From: Bacteroidota bacterium
Lineage (GTDB): Bacteria; Bacteroidota; Bacteroidia; 2-12-FULL-35-15
DNA length: 64,000 bases
Direction of reading: 5' to 3'
Assembly: GCA_029237775.1 (NCBI GenBank)
Contig: JAQZBR010000002.1
Coordinates: forward strand, 310,001-374,000
Shown here: positions 1 to 6,369 of the stretch, in pieces
How positions within the stretch are numbered: position 1 is the first letter of the stretch
Layout of the letters: each line of letters starts with the position of its first letter
Translations under genes and position numbers: made by a program
The notes under the pieces: generated by a model
Database searches by the model: none
Told to the model about the DNA's origin: nothing
What the model saw: only the letters and a program-made list of their open reading frames with translations

Positions 1-41
1 TCACCGGTCGGCTGAAAGTCTGATATGATCCTGAATTCCAT
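1..41 (-). CDS. uvrB: UvrB, excinuclease ABC subunit B (first 13 codons only)
   Basis: The complement of the left edge reads M-E-F-R-I-I-S-D-F-Q-P-T-G before running off the window. This matches the conserved UvrB N-terminus, in which a short beta strand is followed by 'PTGDQP' just ahead of the helicase Q-motif region. UvrB is the damage-verifying helicase-like subunit of the UvrABC nucleotide excision repair complex. The ORF track shows only a different frame here (1..225). The sequence TAAATTTG lies four bases before the ATG; if it is the Bacteroidota -7 box, the transcript would have almost no leader. The identification rests on 13 residues, so it is likely but not certain. Confidence 0.72.
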   Translation of the reverse strand, partial: MEFRIISDFQPTG

Positions 42-114
42 CTTGCAAATTTACGAAAATTAGCAGAAAGAATTCCGTAAGGTAGCGCGGAATTATAATT
101 TGACAAGATTCTGA

Positions 115-240
115 TTTCGAAGCTGCGCGCGGGAATGAATCAACCCGATGCAGTGTTGTCTGTGGGAAGCGACCGTTGATTCTTGTCCCGATAGCTATCG
201 GGATTTTTGTAACTTTTTGTGTCAAGACAAAAAGTTAAAT
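115..240 (-). repeat. Dispersed structured intergenic repeat, copy A
   Basis: Read on the minus strand, this block begins a few bases after the aroE stop with ATTTAACTTTTTGTCTTGAC and aligns over about 110 bases with 59706-59818. It holds a 10-bp stem (AACTTTTTGT/ACAAAAAGTT, 6-base loop), then a nested 18-base palindrome absent from the other copy, then a second stem GAATCAAC/GTTGATTC. In the other copy that stem reads GAACCAAC/GTTGGTTC, so one pair changed from T-A to C-G on both sides. This supports a conserved folded structure. No coding potential was seen. Confidence 0.8.
186..203. repeat. Perfect palindrome TCCCGATAGCTATCGGGA
   Basis: This 18-base perfect palindrome sits inside repeat copy A and interrupts it relative to copy B. 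A one-mismatch relative, TCCCGATAGCAATCGGGA, lies at 62184-62201 in the leader of the DEAD helicase. It looks like a short insertion-type palindromic repeat unit that can nest in other repeats. Confidence 0.85.
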
Positions 241-247
241 CAAATTT

Positions 248-1039
248 TTAAATAAAATCAGAACTATTCCAGATCCTCCAGCCTTCTTCTGCCTGCTGCT
301 TCAGCATGGATAAACCGTTGACCGTTGCAGCACCTTTTTCTTTTCCGCGTTTCAGGAATTCTGTTTCGGCCGGATTGTAAATAAGGTCATACAGCAAGTG
401 AGTTGGAGTGATGTATTCATATGGTATTTCCGGAGCAGCTGCTGTGTCGGGAAACATGCCGACCGGAGTTGTATTGACAATAAGCTTAAAGGCTTTCATC
501 ATGTGCTCGTTCAGCTCGCTGTACTCAAAAACATTTTTAAACACAACCTCTGATTCGTTTTTAAAAAATATAGGGGTTTTATCGCGTGTTGCAAAAAAAC
601 AATCAATACCTATTTCTTTCAAAACATATTGAACAGCCCTGGAACCACCACCTGTACCGAGGATCAGGGCTCGCTCATGTTGTATTTCCAGAAAAGGTTT
701 GATCGACTGCCGGAATCCGAATACATCGGTATTGTATCCTTTAAGAAATGGTTTTCCGCTCCCTCCGGTAATCTTAATGCAATTAACGGCACCTACAGTT
801 TTGGCTGTTGGATCCAGCTCATTAAGGAACGGTATCACACTTTCTTTGTAAGGAATGGTTACGTTCAAGCCGCTGAGATCAGGATTGTCCATCAGCAACT
901 GAGGCAGAAGATCTATATTGGCCAGAGGATATAACTCATACCCACAATTCATTATATTTTCTTCCTTAAACTTTTCAGAAAAATAATTCTTCGAAAAGGA
1001 GTGAGTTAGGGGATAGCCGATCAGACCGTATTTTTTCAT
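248..1039 (-). CDS. aroE: Shikimate dehydrogenase (NADP+)
   Basis: Cytosolic enzyme of the shikimate pathway that reduces 3-dehydroshikimate to shikimate with NADPH. The 263-aa protein carries the substrate-binding SFS near residues 14-16, the catalytic lysine in NVTIPYKE (Lys65) and the partner aspartate in NTDVFGF (Asp105). A nucleotide-binding GTGGGSRAV follows at about 128-136 and a C-terminal GLSMLKQQA helix closes the fold. Length fits the short AroE forms of Bacteroidota. The AAA ATPase gene upstream stops one base before this start, so the two are probably cotranscribed although no functional link is known. Repeat copy A starts a few bases after the stop codon. Confidence 0.95.
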   Translation of the reverse strand: MKKYGLIGYPLTHSFSKNYFSEKFKEENIMNCGYELYPLANIDLLPQLLMDNPDLSGLNVTIPYKESVIPFLNELDPTAKTVGAVNCIKITGGSGKPFLKGYNTDVFGFRQSIKPFLEIQHERALILGTGGGSRAVQYVLKEIGIDCFFATRDKTPIFFKNESEVVFKNVFEYSELNEHMMKAFKLIVNTTPVGMFPDTAAAPEIPYEYITPTHLLYDLIYNPAETEFLKRGKEKGAATVNGLSMLKQQAEEGWRIWNSSDFI

Positions 1040-1040
1040 G

Positions 1041-2186
1041 CTATTTTAAATAAGCTTTATTAAAAAATTGTTTCTGAAACCATAATTCAAATGCCGGATC
1101 CAGGAATTCAAATATACTTCCAGTTTCATGAATCAGATCATTGTTGATCAGAATATCTTTATTTTTACTAACGTTGCGCGGAGTGCCGAGATTGTATTGC
1201 TGCATCACCGATGTGCTTGTAAATTTTATTTCGCCTTTCGCGACTGCCTTCAACAAGTTGATCTGTGTATTACTCAAACTTTCTATTTCCTTCTGATACA
1301 ATGGTGTATTGGCCTGTATCAGCTCCTTCAATGCATTGTTGATCTCCGTGGCAGTGACTTTCTTTTTTGTAAGATTCCATGTATAATGAGAAAGCTGCTG
1401 CACATACCAGGAATGATCCTTCATGAGTTTTGGAATTATTGCTGCTTCCGTTTCGCTGATCAATTTGCCTGAAGAAGCGAAACTTTTCACAATGAATCTT
1501 ATCCATTTTTCCCTTGCGATTCTTTCCAGAAGGATGATATCGCCAAAGCGGTAAAATGGTTTGCCGGGATTATTGAATATTTCCGTCATCATATGCCTTT
1601 TGCTGCCGTATATACAATATGTAACGGAATGATGTCGCTGCCAGCAGGCCCGCATTTTCTTTTCAAATTCTATGTAATCGTTAAAGTTTGCAAGGTTCTG
1701 GAACTCATCCAGACAAATGATAAAACGAATGCCTTTTTTTTTTGCTATTGATTCAGGCAGGTCCAGTACTTCTGTGCTATGCTTCTTTAATTCTTTCCAG
1801 TCAAAACTCAGACTGAAATCCGTTTCCTCAAAGCTCATGCTGAATTTCGGTATCAACTTTTTGAAGAATTCTTTTCCGGTATTGATCCATTCCTGCCATT
1901 TGGTGGAAGAAGCTTTCAGCACTTCACGCGCAAACATTTCAAGAAATTCCTCCTCGCTACTGGCGGAGAAAAGATCGATCATAACGGTCTTCACCTTTTT
2001 CTCCTTTTTATTGATGTCAGTAATTACTTTTTCAACCAGGGAAGATTTCCCCCAACGTCTGGGTGATATCAGCATAGTGTTTACACCGTTGAGCAGATTG
2101 CTTTTCAGCTTCTCCGAATCCTTTTCCCGATTGGTAAAAGCTCTGGAGCTAACGGTTGTACCGTAAATAAATGGCGAGTCTTTCAT
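1041..2186 (-). CDS. AAA-family ATP-binding protein with C-terminal winged-helix-like region
   Basis: 381-aa P-loop ATPase of the archaeal-ATPase/AAA_14-like group. The Walker A is SPRRWGKSS (about residues 41-49) and the Walker B is FIICLDEFQNL near residue 160. The RF-type N-terminal segment (NREKDSEKLKSNL) is typical of this family, whose cellular role is poorly defined. The C-terminal 100 residues (TQINLLKAVAKGE... TPRNVSKNKDILINNDLIHE) read like a winged helix, a possible DNA-binding module. I see no DUF234-like nuclease tail. The gene is preceded by three palindromic units with a 15-bp period that overlap a TAnnTTTG box, so control by a DNA-binding protein, possibly itself, is plausible. 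aroE follows after one base. Confidence 0.8.
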   Translation of the reverse strand: MKDSPFIYGTTVSSRAFTNREKDSEKLKSNLLNGVNTMLISPRRWGKSSLVEKVITDINKKEKKVKTVMIDLFSASSEEEFLEMFAREVLKASSTKWQEWINTGKEFFKKLIPKFSMSFEETDFSLSFDWKELKKHSTEVLDLPESIAKKKGIRFIICLDEFQNLANFNDYIEFEKKMRACWQRHHSVTYCIYGSKRHMMTEIFNNPGKPFYRFGDIILLERIAREKWIRFIVKSFASSGKLISETEAAIIPKLMKDHSWYVQQLSHYTWNLTKKKVTATEINNALKELIQANTPLYQKEIESLSNTQINLLKAVAKGEIKFTSTSVMQQYNLGTPRNVSKNKDILINNDLIHETGSIFEFLDPAFELWFQKQFFNKAYLK

Positions 2187-2198
2187 TTCGATTATTTT

Positions 2199-2242
2199 AT
2201 ACTACTTGGTATTATACCATTTGGTATTATACCCAAAGGTAT
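2199..2242. promoter_or_regulatory. Three tandem ATACC-N4-GGTAT palindromes (operator-like array)
   Basis: On the plus strand the units are ATACTACTTGGTAT (2199-2212), ATACCATTTGGTAT (2214-2227) and ATACCCAAAGGTAT (2229-2242). They start exactly 15 bases apart and are separated by a single T. The middle unit is a near-perfect palindrome and the outer ones vary only in the core or one arm. On the minus strand TACCTTTG (2234-2241), a perfect TAnnTTTG box, lies within the third unit. The array ends 13 bases before the ATPase start codon. This geometry suggests protein binding sites that occlude the promoter. Confidence 0.7.
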
Positions 2243-2280
2243 AAAAAATTAGGATGTGCGACTTGATATTCCCGCATTTT

Positions 2281-2688
2281 TTATGATTGAGCCAGCAACT
2301 TGAGTATTGATTCTGATTTGAAATGACGGTTTATGGAATAGTCGACAGAATTGTCATTTACGTGCTTATACAAGAGGAGTGCCTTTCTGTAGATAGGATA
2401 AGGAGATGAGGACTCTGGCGCATATTCAAACAAAAGATCAGCAATCAGCTCAACATGAACATTACTAAGTTTTTTAGTCTCATAAAGAAAAGATAGGATT
2501 TGATCCTCAGGAATAAAAGCAAGGGAATTAAGATCAATGTCGAGTTGTTCTTTCAGAACACTATCCGTCAGCTCAATTCCTTCCATGATCCTGCCCTTAA
2601 GCTTAAGCCCCAGCAGATCTGCGAGAGCTTTCTGTAATACTTTGCCCAGCTTATCTATTTCGCGTTTTAAATAGTCTTCCTGCGGCAT
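2281..2688 (-). CDS. Hypothetical protein, 135 aa (weak DUF6483-like N-terminus)
   Basis: A small, probably cytosolic and mostly helical protein with no signal peptide or membrane segment. Its opening MPQEDYLKREIDKLGKVLQKAL faintly resembles the start of DUF6483/TPR-like proteins of Firmicutes, but this is only an impression. The middle holds a long acidic helix-loop stretch, and the end (PIYRKALLLYKHVN...) looks like one TPR-like helix pair. It lies eight bases downstream of the dedA stop on the same strand, so the two may form an operon. Function unknown. Confidence 0.65.
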   Translation of the reverse strand: MPQEDYLKREIDKLGKVLQKALADLLGLKLKGRIMEGIELTDSVLKEQLDIDLNSLAFIPEDQILSFLYETKKLSNVHVELIADLLFEYAPESSSPYPIYRKALLLYKHVNDNSVDYSINRHFKSESILKLLAQS

Positions 2689-2696
2689 TTGAAGGA

Positions 2697-3335
2697 TCAG
2701 GCTTGAGTATTGTTGCGTTTAGCTTTGATGAATTCAATAATAATGGGAAGGACAGAAATGAAGATGATCCCGAGGGCTACCAGCTCGATATTCTTTCTGA
2801 TCCATGGGATCTCACCTAAAAAATAACCTGCAAGGGTAAGGGAACCTATCCATAAAATTCCTCCAAGGATATCGAAGGAAAAGAATTTCCTGTAATCCAT
2901 TTCAGCAACACCTGCAACGAAAGGAGCAAAGGTTCTCACGATCGGGACAAACCGGGCCATAATAATGGTCTTCGGCCCGTGCTTTTCATAAAACAAATGT
3001 GTCTTGGCAAGGTATTCAGGCTTAACGAGGTTCTTTCCCCGAAACTTGATCTGCAGCGCCCGTAGCCCTATCTTTCTTCCAACCCAGTAATTGGTCTGAT
3101 CGCCAAGAACTGCGGCTATAAAAAGCAGAATGAGCAAATAGGAAAGATTAAGATATCCCAGCCGTGCAAAAAGCCCTGCAGTAAACAGGAGGGAGTCACC
3201 GGGTAAAAAAGGCATGATCACCAAACCAGTTTCAATAAAGATCACCAAAAACAAAATGATATAAACAGCATCATTGTAATTCTGAAAAAGCCATTCGAAA
3301 TCGAGGTGAAGGATATGCTTGAATAATTCTACCAT
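2697..3335 (-). CDS. DedA family membrane protein
   Basis: A 212-aa polytopic inner-membrane protein of the DedA/VTT superfamily, some members of which flip undecaprenyl phosphate or other lipids. Diagnostic segments are FIETGLVIMPFLPGDSLLF (Glu35, Asp47), which forms the first re-entrant hairpin, and ARFVPIVRTFAPFVAG (Arg128, Arg134), which forms the second with its conserved arginines. C-terminal hydrophobic helices end in a basic tail (IKAKRNN). The length is standard for the family. Substrate cannot be told from sequence. It is followed closely by the 135-aa unknown gene. Confidence 0.92.
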   Translation of the reverse strand: MVELFKHILHLDFEWLFQNYNDAVYIILFLVIFIETGLVIMPFLPGDSLLFTAGLFARLGYLNLSYLLILLFIAAVLGDQTNYWVGRKIGLRALQIKFRGKNLVKPEYLAKTHLFYEKHGPKTIIMARFVPIVRTFAPFVAGVAEMDYRKFFSFDILGGILWIGSLTLAGYFLGEIPWIRKNIELVALGIIFISVLPIIIEFIKAKRNNTQA

Positions 3336-3347
3336 TTTTTTTAGGAA

Positions 3348-3375
3348 ATTAGTTAATTGGGAAATGGTTATTAGG
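3348..3375 (+). repeat. Dispersed 28-bp intergenic repeat, copy 1
   Basis: ATTAGTTAATTGGGAAATGG followed by TTATTAGG matches the complement of 28843-28870 with four differences. A weaker relative (GGTTATTGGGTTAAATGGTT) lies near 13097. All three are intergenic, so this is a short dispersed repeat family. Confidence 0.65.
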
Positions 3376-3398
3376 CTGTGTGTAAGAATAAGTTTAGC

Positions 3399-3419
3399 CC
3401 CCTCTCCTTTGGAGAGGGG
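3399..3419. repeat. Hairpin CCCCTCTCC-TTT-GGAGAGGGG
   Basis: A perfect 9-bp stem with a 3-base loop lies between the rhodanese stop and the dedA start (both minus strand), followed on the plus strand by ATGAAGGGGTGAGG. No T-run follows on the minus strand, so it is a poor intrinsic terminator. GC-rich hairpins of this look are common dispersed elements in Bacteroidota genomes. Confidence 0.75.
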
Positions 3420-3437
3420 ATGAAGGGGTGAGGTCTC

Positions 3438-3752
3438 TTAATATTTGGTCAACGAAGGATCTATCTCATTTGCCCAGGCAATGATCCCGCCTTTGAGGTT
3501 ATAGACATTGTTGTAGCCTTCGTTTTCAAGCGCCTGACAGATTGCCCCCGAACGGGCACCGCTTCTGCAGTGAATCACCACTTTTTTATCTTTAGAAATC
3601 TTGTCAAGATTTTCCATCACATCTCCCATTGGAATATGTTCGCCACCCATTTCACAAATTTCAAGCTCGTGTGATTCACGAACATCTATAAGCTGAAAAT
3701 CAGCCTTTTCATCCTGCATTTTTTTTAGTTCGGATACTGTTACTTCTTTCAT
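3438..3752 (-). CDS. Rhodanese-like domain protein
   Basis: A single-domain rhodanese of 104 aa, cytosolic, with the active-site loop CRSGARS (Cys62) and the opening LIDVRESHE motif. The cysteine would carry a persulfide, as in GlpE/PspE-type sulfurtransferases. The tail NVYNLKGGIIAWANEID is the usual C-terminal rhodanese signature. The natural sulfur acceptor is unknown. Directly upstream lies a decayed repeat tract (3756-3891), which probably contains or has displaced its promoter. Confidence 0.93.
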   Translation of the reverse strand: MKEVTVSELKKMQDEKADFQLIDVRESHELEICEMGGEHIPMGDVMENLDKISKDKKVVIHCRSGARSGAICQALENEGYNNVYNLKGGIIAWANEIDPSLTKY

Positions 3753-3755
3753 ATA

Positions 3756-3891
3756 TCTACGAATTACAAATATTTACGAATTATTATCTACGAATTACGA
3801 ATCTGTGGTACAGATAGCGAATCTTTACGAATTTACGAATCTGTGTTATCTACGAATTACAAAAAATACGAATGTACAAATCTGTGTTTAC
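3756..3891. repeat. Decayed tandem repeat of TCTACGAATTAC / ACGAATCTGTG units
   Basis: At least three imperfect copies of a unit built from TCTACGAATTAC and TACGAATCTGTG occur in tandem between comA and the rhodanese gene. The same words recur at 7811-7900 (partly inverted) and at 29303-29347. It appears to be a dispersed intergenic repeat that has locally amplified and diverged. No open reading frame is conserved across the copies. Confidence 0.75.
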
Positions 3892-3957
3892 TTCATGGCT
3901 TGGGTAGTCGGGAATAAAAGGATTTTCAAATTTCGATAAGCTAATTCTCCAATTGTT

Positions 3958-4740
3958 CTATCCTTCCTGTTTCTTCAATTCTGCCGGTAAATGACTGAAA
4001 AAAGTATCGCCACGTAAGCCTAAGCGTAATGTTTCCAAAGGAATCACATCATCATGAGCGATATTCCCAAGATTAGTGTTGTGACCCAAAAGTTTCAAAA
4101 ACCAAACCTGCTGTGATTTTTGAGGCGCTTCCCAAAGAATATCATCCTTTTTAACTTTTGCAAGGATCTTGTTGATCAGAAGCGTGTGTGCATTTCCGTT
4201 CGAGCGATAAATACCAACATTGCCGCTTTCACGGGCTTCAGCGATCACCTTCCAGGATCCTGCCTGCAGTTCTTTGTTCATCATCGACACCCACATTGCA
4301 GGGTGAATTATGAGCCCGGCTTCTTTGGAACCCACTTCAGATAATACCGTAAAGTTCTTAGAAAGCTTATTGATGTATTCGCATTTTTTATCGTGAGGCA
4401 TCACAATTGAACCGTCAGATACTTCTGCGCAATCCAGTTTCAGCTTATCAATAAGCTTCATGTAATCATCAAACATGTTGCGGACAATAAAAGCTTCGAA
4501 CAGCGTGCCGCCAAGATAAATTTTCAGCCCGGCTTCTTTATAAAGTTTTATTTTTTGCTCCAGATTTTTAGTAACGTACGAGGTTCCAAAGCCGAGTTTG
4601 ATAATATCGGTATACTCAGCGCTGGCAGAAATAAAGTCCTCTGCCTGGCGAATGCTGAGCCCTTTGTCCATCATCATTGTAAGTCCATTATTACGCGGCT
4701 TCAAAGGACGCTCAGGGATGTGCGGTAAATTAAAATTCAT
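3958..4740 (-). CDS. Phosphosulfolactate synthase (ComA family)
   Basis: A 260-aa TIM-barrel protein of the ComA family, whose archaeal members add sulfite to phosphoenolpyruvate to give phosphosulfolactate, the first step of coenzyme M synthesis. Family marks visible are MMMDKGLSIRQAEDF, DIIKLGFGTSYV, LKIYLGGTLFEAF and CAEVSDGSIVMP. Length is usual for the family. Bacteroidota do not make coenzyme M as methanogens do, so the product probably enters another sulfonate pathway; which one is not evident here, as no ComB or ComC homologue lies nearby. The TPR gene upstream ends one base before its start, so the two are cotranscribed. Confidence 0.88.
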   Translation of the reverse strand: MNFNLPHIPERPLKPRNNGLTMMMDKGLSIRQAEDFISASAEYTDIIKLGFGTSYVTKNLEQKIKLYKEAGLKIYLGGTLFEAFIVRNMFDDYMKLIDKLKLDCAEVSDGSIVMPHDKKCEYINKLSKNFTVLSEVGSKEAGLIIHPAMWVSMMNKELQAGSWKVIAEARESGNVGIYRSNGNAHTLLINKILAKVKKDDILWEAPQKSQQVWFLKLLGHNTNLGNIAHDDVIPLETLRLGLRGDTFFSHLPAELKKQEG

Positions 4741-4741
4741 A

Positions 4742-6154
4742 CTATTTTTTATAGGATTCTATTAAGTCTGTGATACTCGTATTCCCTTTGAGGTCGGGAA
4801 GGTACTCAAATAATTCATTATGCTTTTCATAATCAAGGGCAAGTGCGCTCTGTAAAAAGCTCAGCGCTTCCTGCTTCTGTCCGATGCTCATCAGGCAACC
4901 TGCTATTCTATATTGCAGTGCTGCATTCTGAGGATGATGTTTGATCCCTTCCGCAAGGATCTCCAATGATCCGTTCTTGTTTTCCTGCTCGAATAAAAGG
5001 TTAGCATAATCAAGCCAGATCTCCGCATTGCTCGGATCAAGATCGATCACTTTTTTAAAGGATTCTTCAGCGTCTTCGTAAAATTCCATCTTTTGCTGCA
5101 GCTCGCCATAGATATACCAGTATTCGGCATTCTCTTTTTCAAGCTCAAGCGCCTTCTTCACGTAGTGAATCCCTTCAGAAGTCTTTTCCTGCGCATCAAG
5201 CACAATTCCAATCCCAAGCCATGCATCCGCCAGCTGAGAATTCAAGGAAATGGCCTTGTTGTAGTAGATCAGTGCATGGTCGAAATCATCTTTCTTCTCG
5301 TAACACTCACCGATATAGTAAAACGTGATCGCGTCCGGCTCTTCCACCTTCAATGTTTCTTTATAAACTTCAATTGCTTCATCAAGCCTGTTCAGATTAG
5401 CCAATGAATTCGCTTTATTAAAATATGCTGAAGCAAAATCATCCTGGATGGCTATCGCATAATCGTAAGCATCGATCGCCTTCTCGAATAATCCCAAACG
5501 ATTATAAGCCACTCCCAGGTTAAACCAGGCCGTAGCCGTATAAGGGTGCAGATCAGTGAATTCAGTATAATATTTTACGCTTTCTTCCGATTGTCCGTTC
5601 AGCTCATAGCAAAAAGCAAGCTCATATAAAGCAGCTTCGTTCTCCGGGTTGAGAGCTATGGCTTTTTTCAGGTAGTAGATCGCATCATCGAATTTTGATG
5701 TATTCTCGAATTCAAATGCCATGGCGAGATAGATCTCATCCAGCTCTTCGGCATGTTCAGCAGCTTTCTTGTAATTTTCAATCGCCTGATCGGTCAGGCC
5801 CATCTGACTGTAAATACTGCCTTTGGTCATGTACAGCTCAGCATTTGAAGGTTCCATGCTTTCTACAAAAGAAAGGATCTCCAGCGCTTTCTGGCTTTGA
5901 TTGGTCGCTGCAAGGATCTGCGCTTTTCTTAAAAAGAATACAGTTGAAAAAGGATACTGCCCGATTGCAAATTCTATTACCTGTAAGGATTTTTTAGGAT
6001 TGTTTTTATCGATGTAATAATCTATGATATCCTCAAACTCTTCTGAATCAAAAAAGTAATGCTTTCCATTCTGGATCATCTCCTCATATCTGTCGACAAG
6101 TATCAGGATCTGCTTCGCTCCCTTATGTTCATTTTCCCCGAATTCTTCGCTCAT
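4742..6154 (-). CDS. Tetratricopeptide repeat protein (470 aa, cytosolic)
   Basis: No signal peptide is present. After an acidic N-terminus (MSEEFGENEHKG) the protein consists almost wholly of TPR units, about eleven, for example AELYMTKGSIYSQMGLTDQAIENYKKA and ATAWFNLGVAYNRLGLFEKAIDAYDYA. TPR arrays form superhelical scaffolds for protein partners. The gene is divergent from glmM and sits one base upstream of comA, which suggests an operon, though TPR proteins give no clue to enzymatic role. Start choice: the ATG follows a plausible promoter (TTACTTTCG on the minus strand near 6227-6235). Confidence 0.88.
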   Translation of the reverse strand: MSEEFGENEHKGAKQILILVDRYEEMIQNGKHYFFDSEEFEDIIDYYIDKNNPKKSLQVIEFAIGQYPFSTVFFLRKAQILAATNQSQKALEILSFVESMEPSNAELYMTKGSIYSQMGLTDQAIENYKKAAEHAEELDEIYLAMAFEFENTSKFDDAIYYLKKAIALNPENEAALYELAFCYELNGQSEESVKYYTEFTDLHPYTATAWFNLGVAYNRLGLFEKAIDAYDYAIAIQDDFASAYFNKANSLANLNRLDEAIEVYKETLKVEEPDAITFYYIGECYEKKDDFDHALIYYNKAISLNSQLADAWLGIGIVLDAQEKTSEGIHYVKKALELEKENAEYWYIYGELQQKMEFYEDAEESFKKVIDLDPSNAEIWLDYANLLFEQENKNGSLEILAEGIKHHPQNAALQYRIAGCLMSIGQKQEALSFLQSALALDYEKHNELFEYLPDLKGNTSITDLIESYKK

Positions 6155-6324
6155 CTCTCTGTGGTTTTATTATGTCAGAAAAACAATCAAGGTATTAAAT
6201 TGTTCTATTTTCTGATTTTGGTAGCGAAAGTAAGAAAAAAGGGGTGATTTATTGCAGATTATTTTGAACAGGGAATAGTTAATTGTTTCGGGCAGAATTT
6301 CAGGGAAATAAGGCTTCAAAATCG

Positions 6325-6332
6325 TATCTTTG
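6325..6332 (+). promoter_or_regulatory. TATCTTTG (-7 box) for glmM
   Basis: TATCTTTG matches the Bacteroidota TAnnTTTG -7 element and lies 37 bases before the glmM ATG. The same word precedes the RNase P RNA, the tRNA-Arg and both DEAD helicase genes in this window. No convincing -33 TTG was found at the usual spacing. Confidence 0.65.
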
Positions 6333-6369
6333 TCACCTTTAAAAATTAAAATAAACATAGAATTATATT

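Noticed and set aside
1-225. 74-aa ORF on the minus strand
   Set aside because: It overlaps repeat copy A and runs through the uvrB start in another frame.
2199-2242. Short CRISPR-like array
   Set aside because: Units of 14 bases with one-base gaps leave no spacers.
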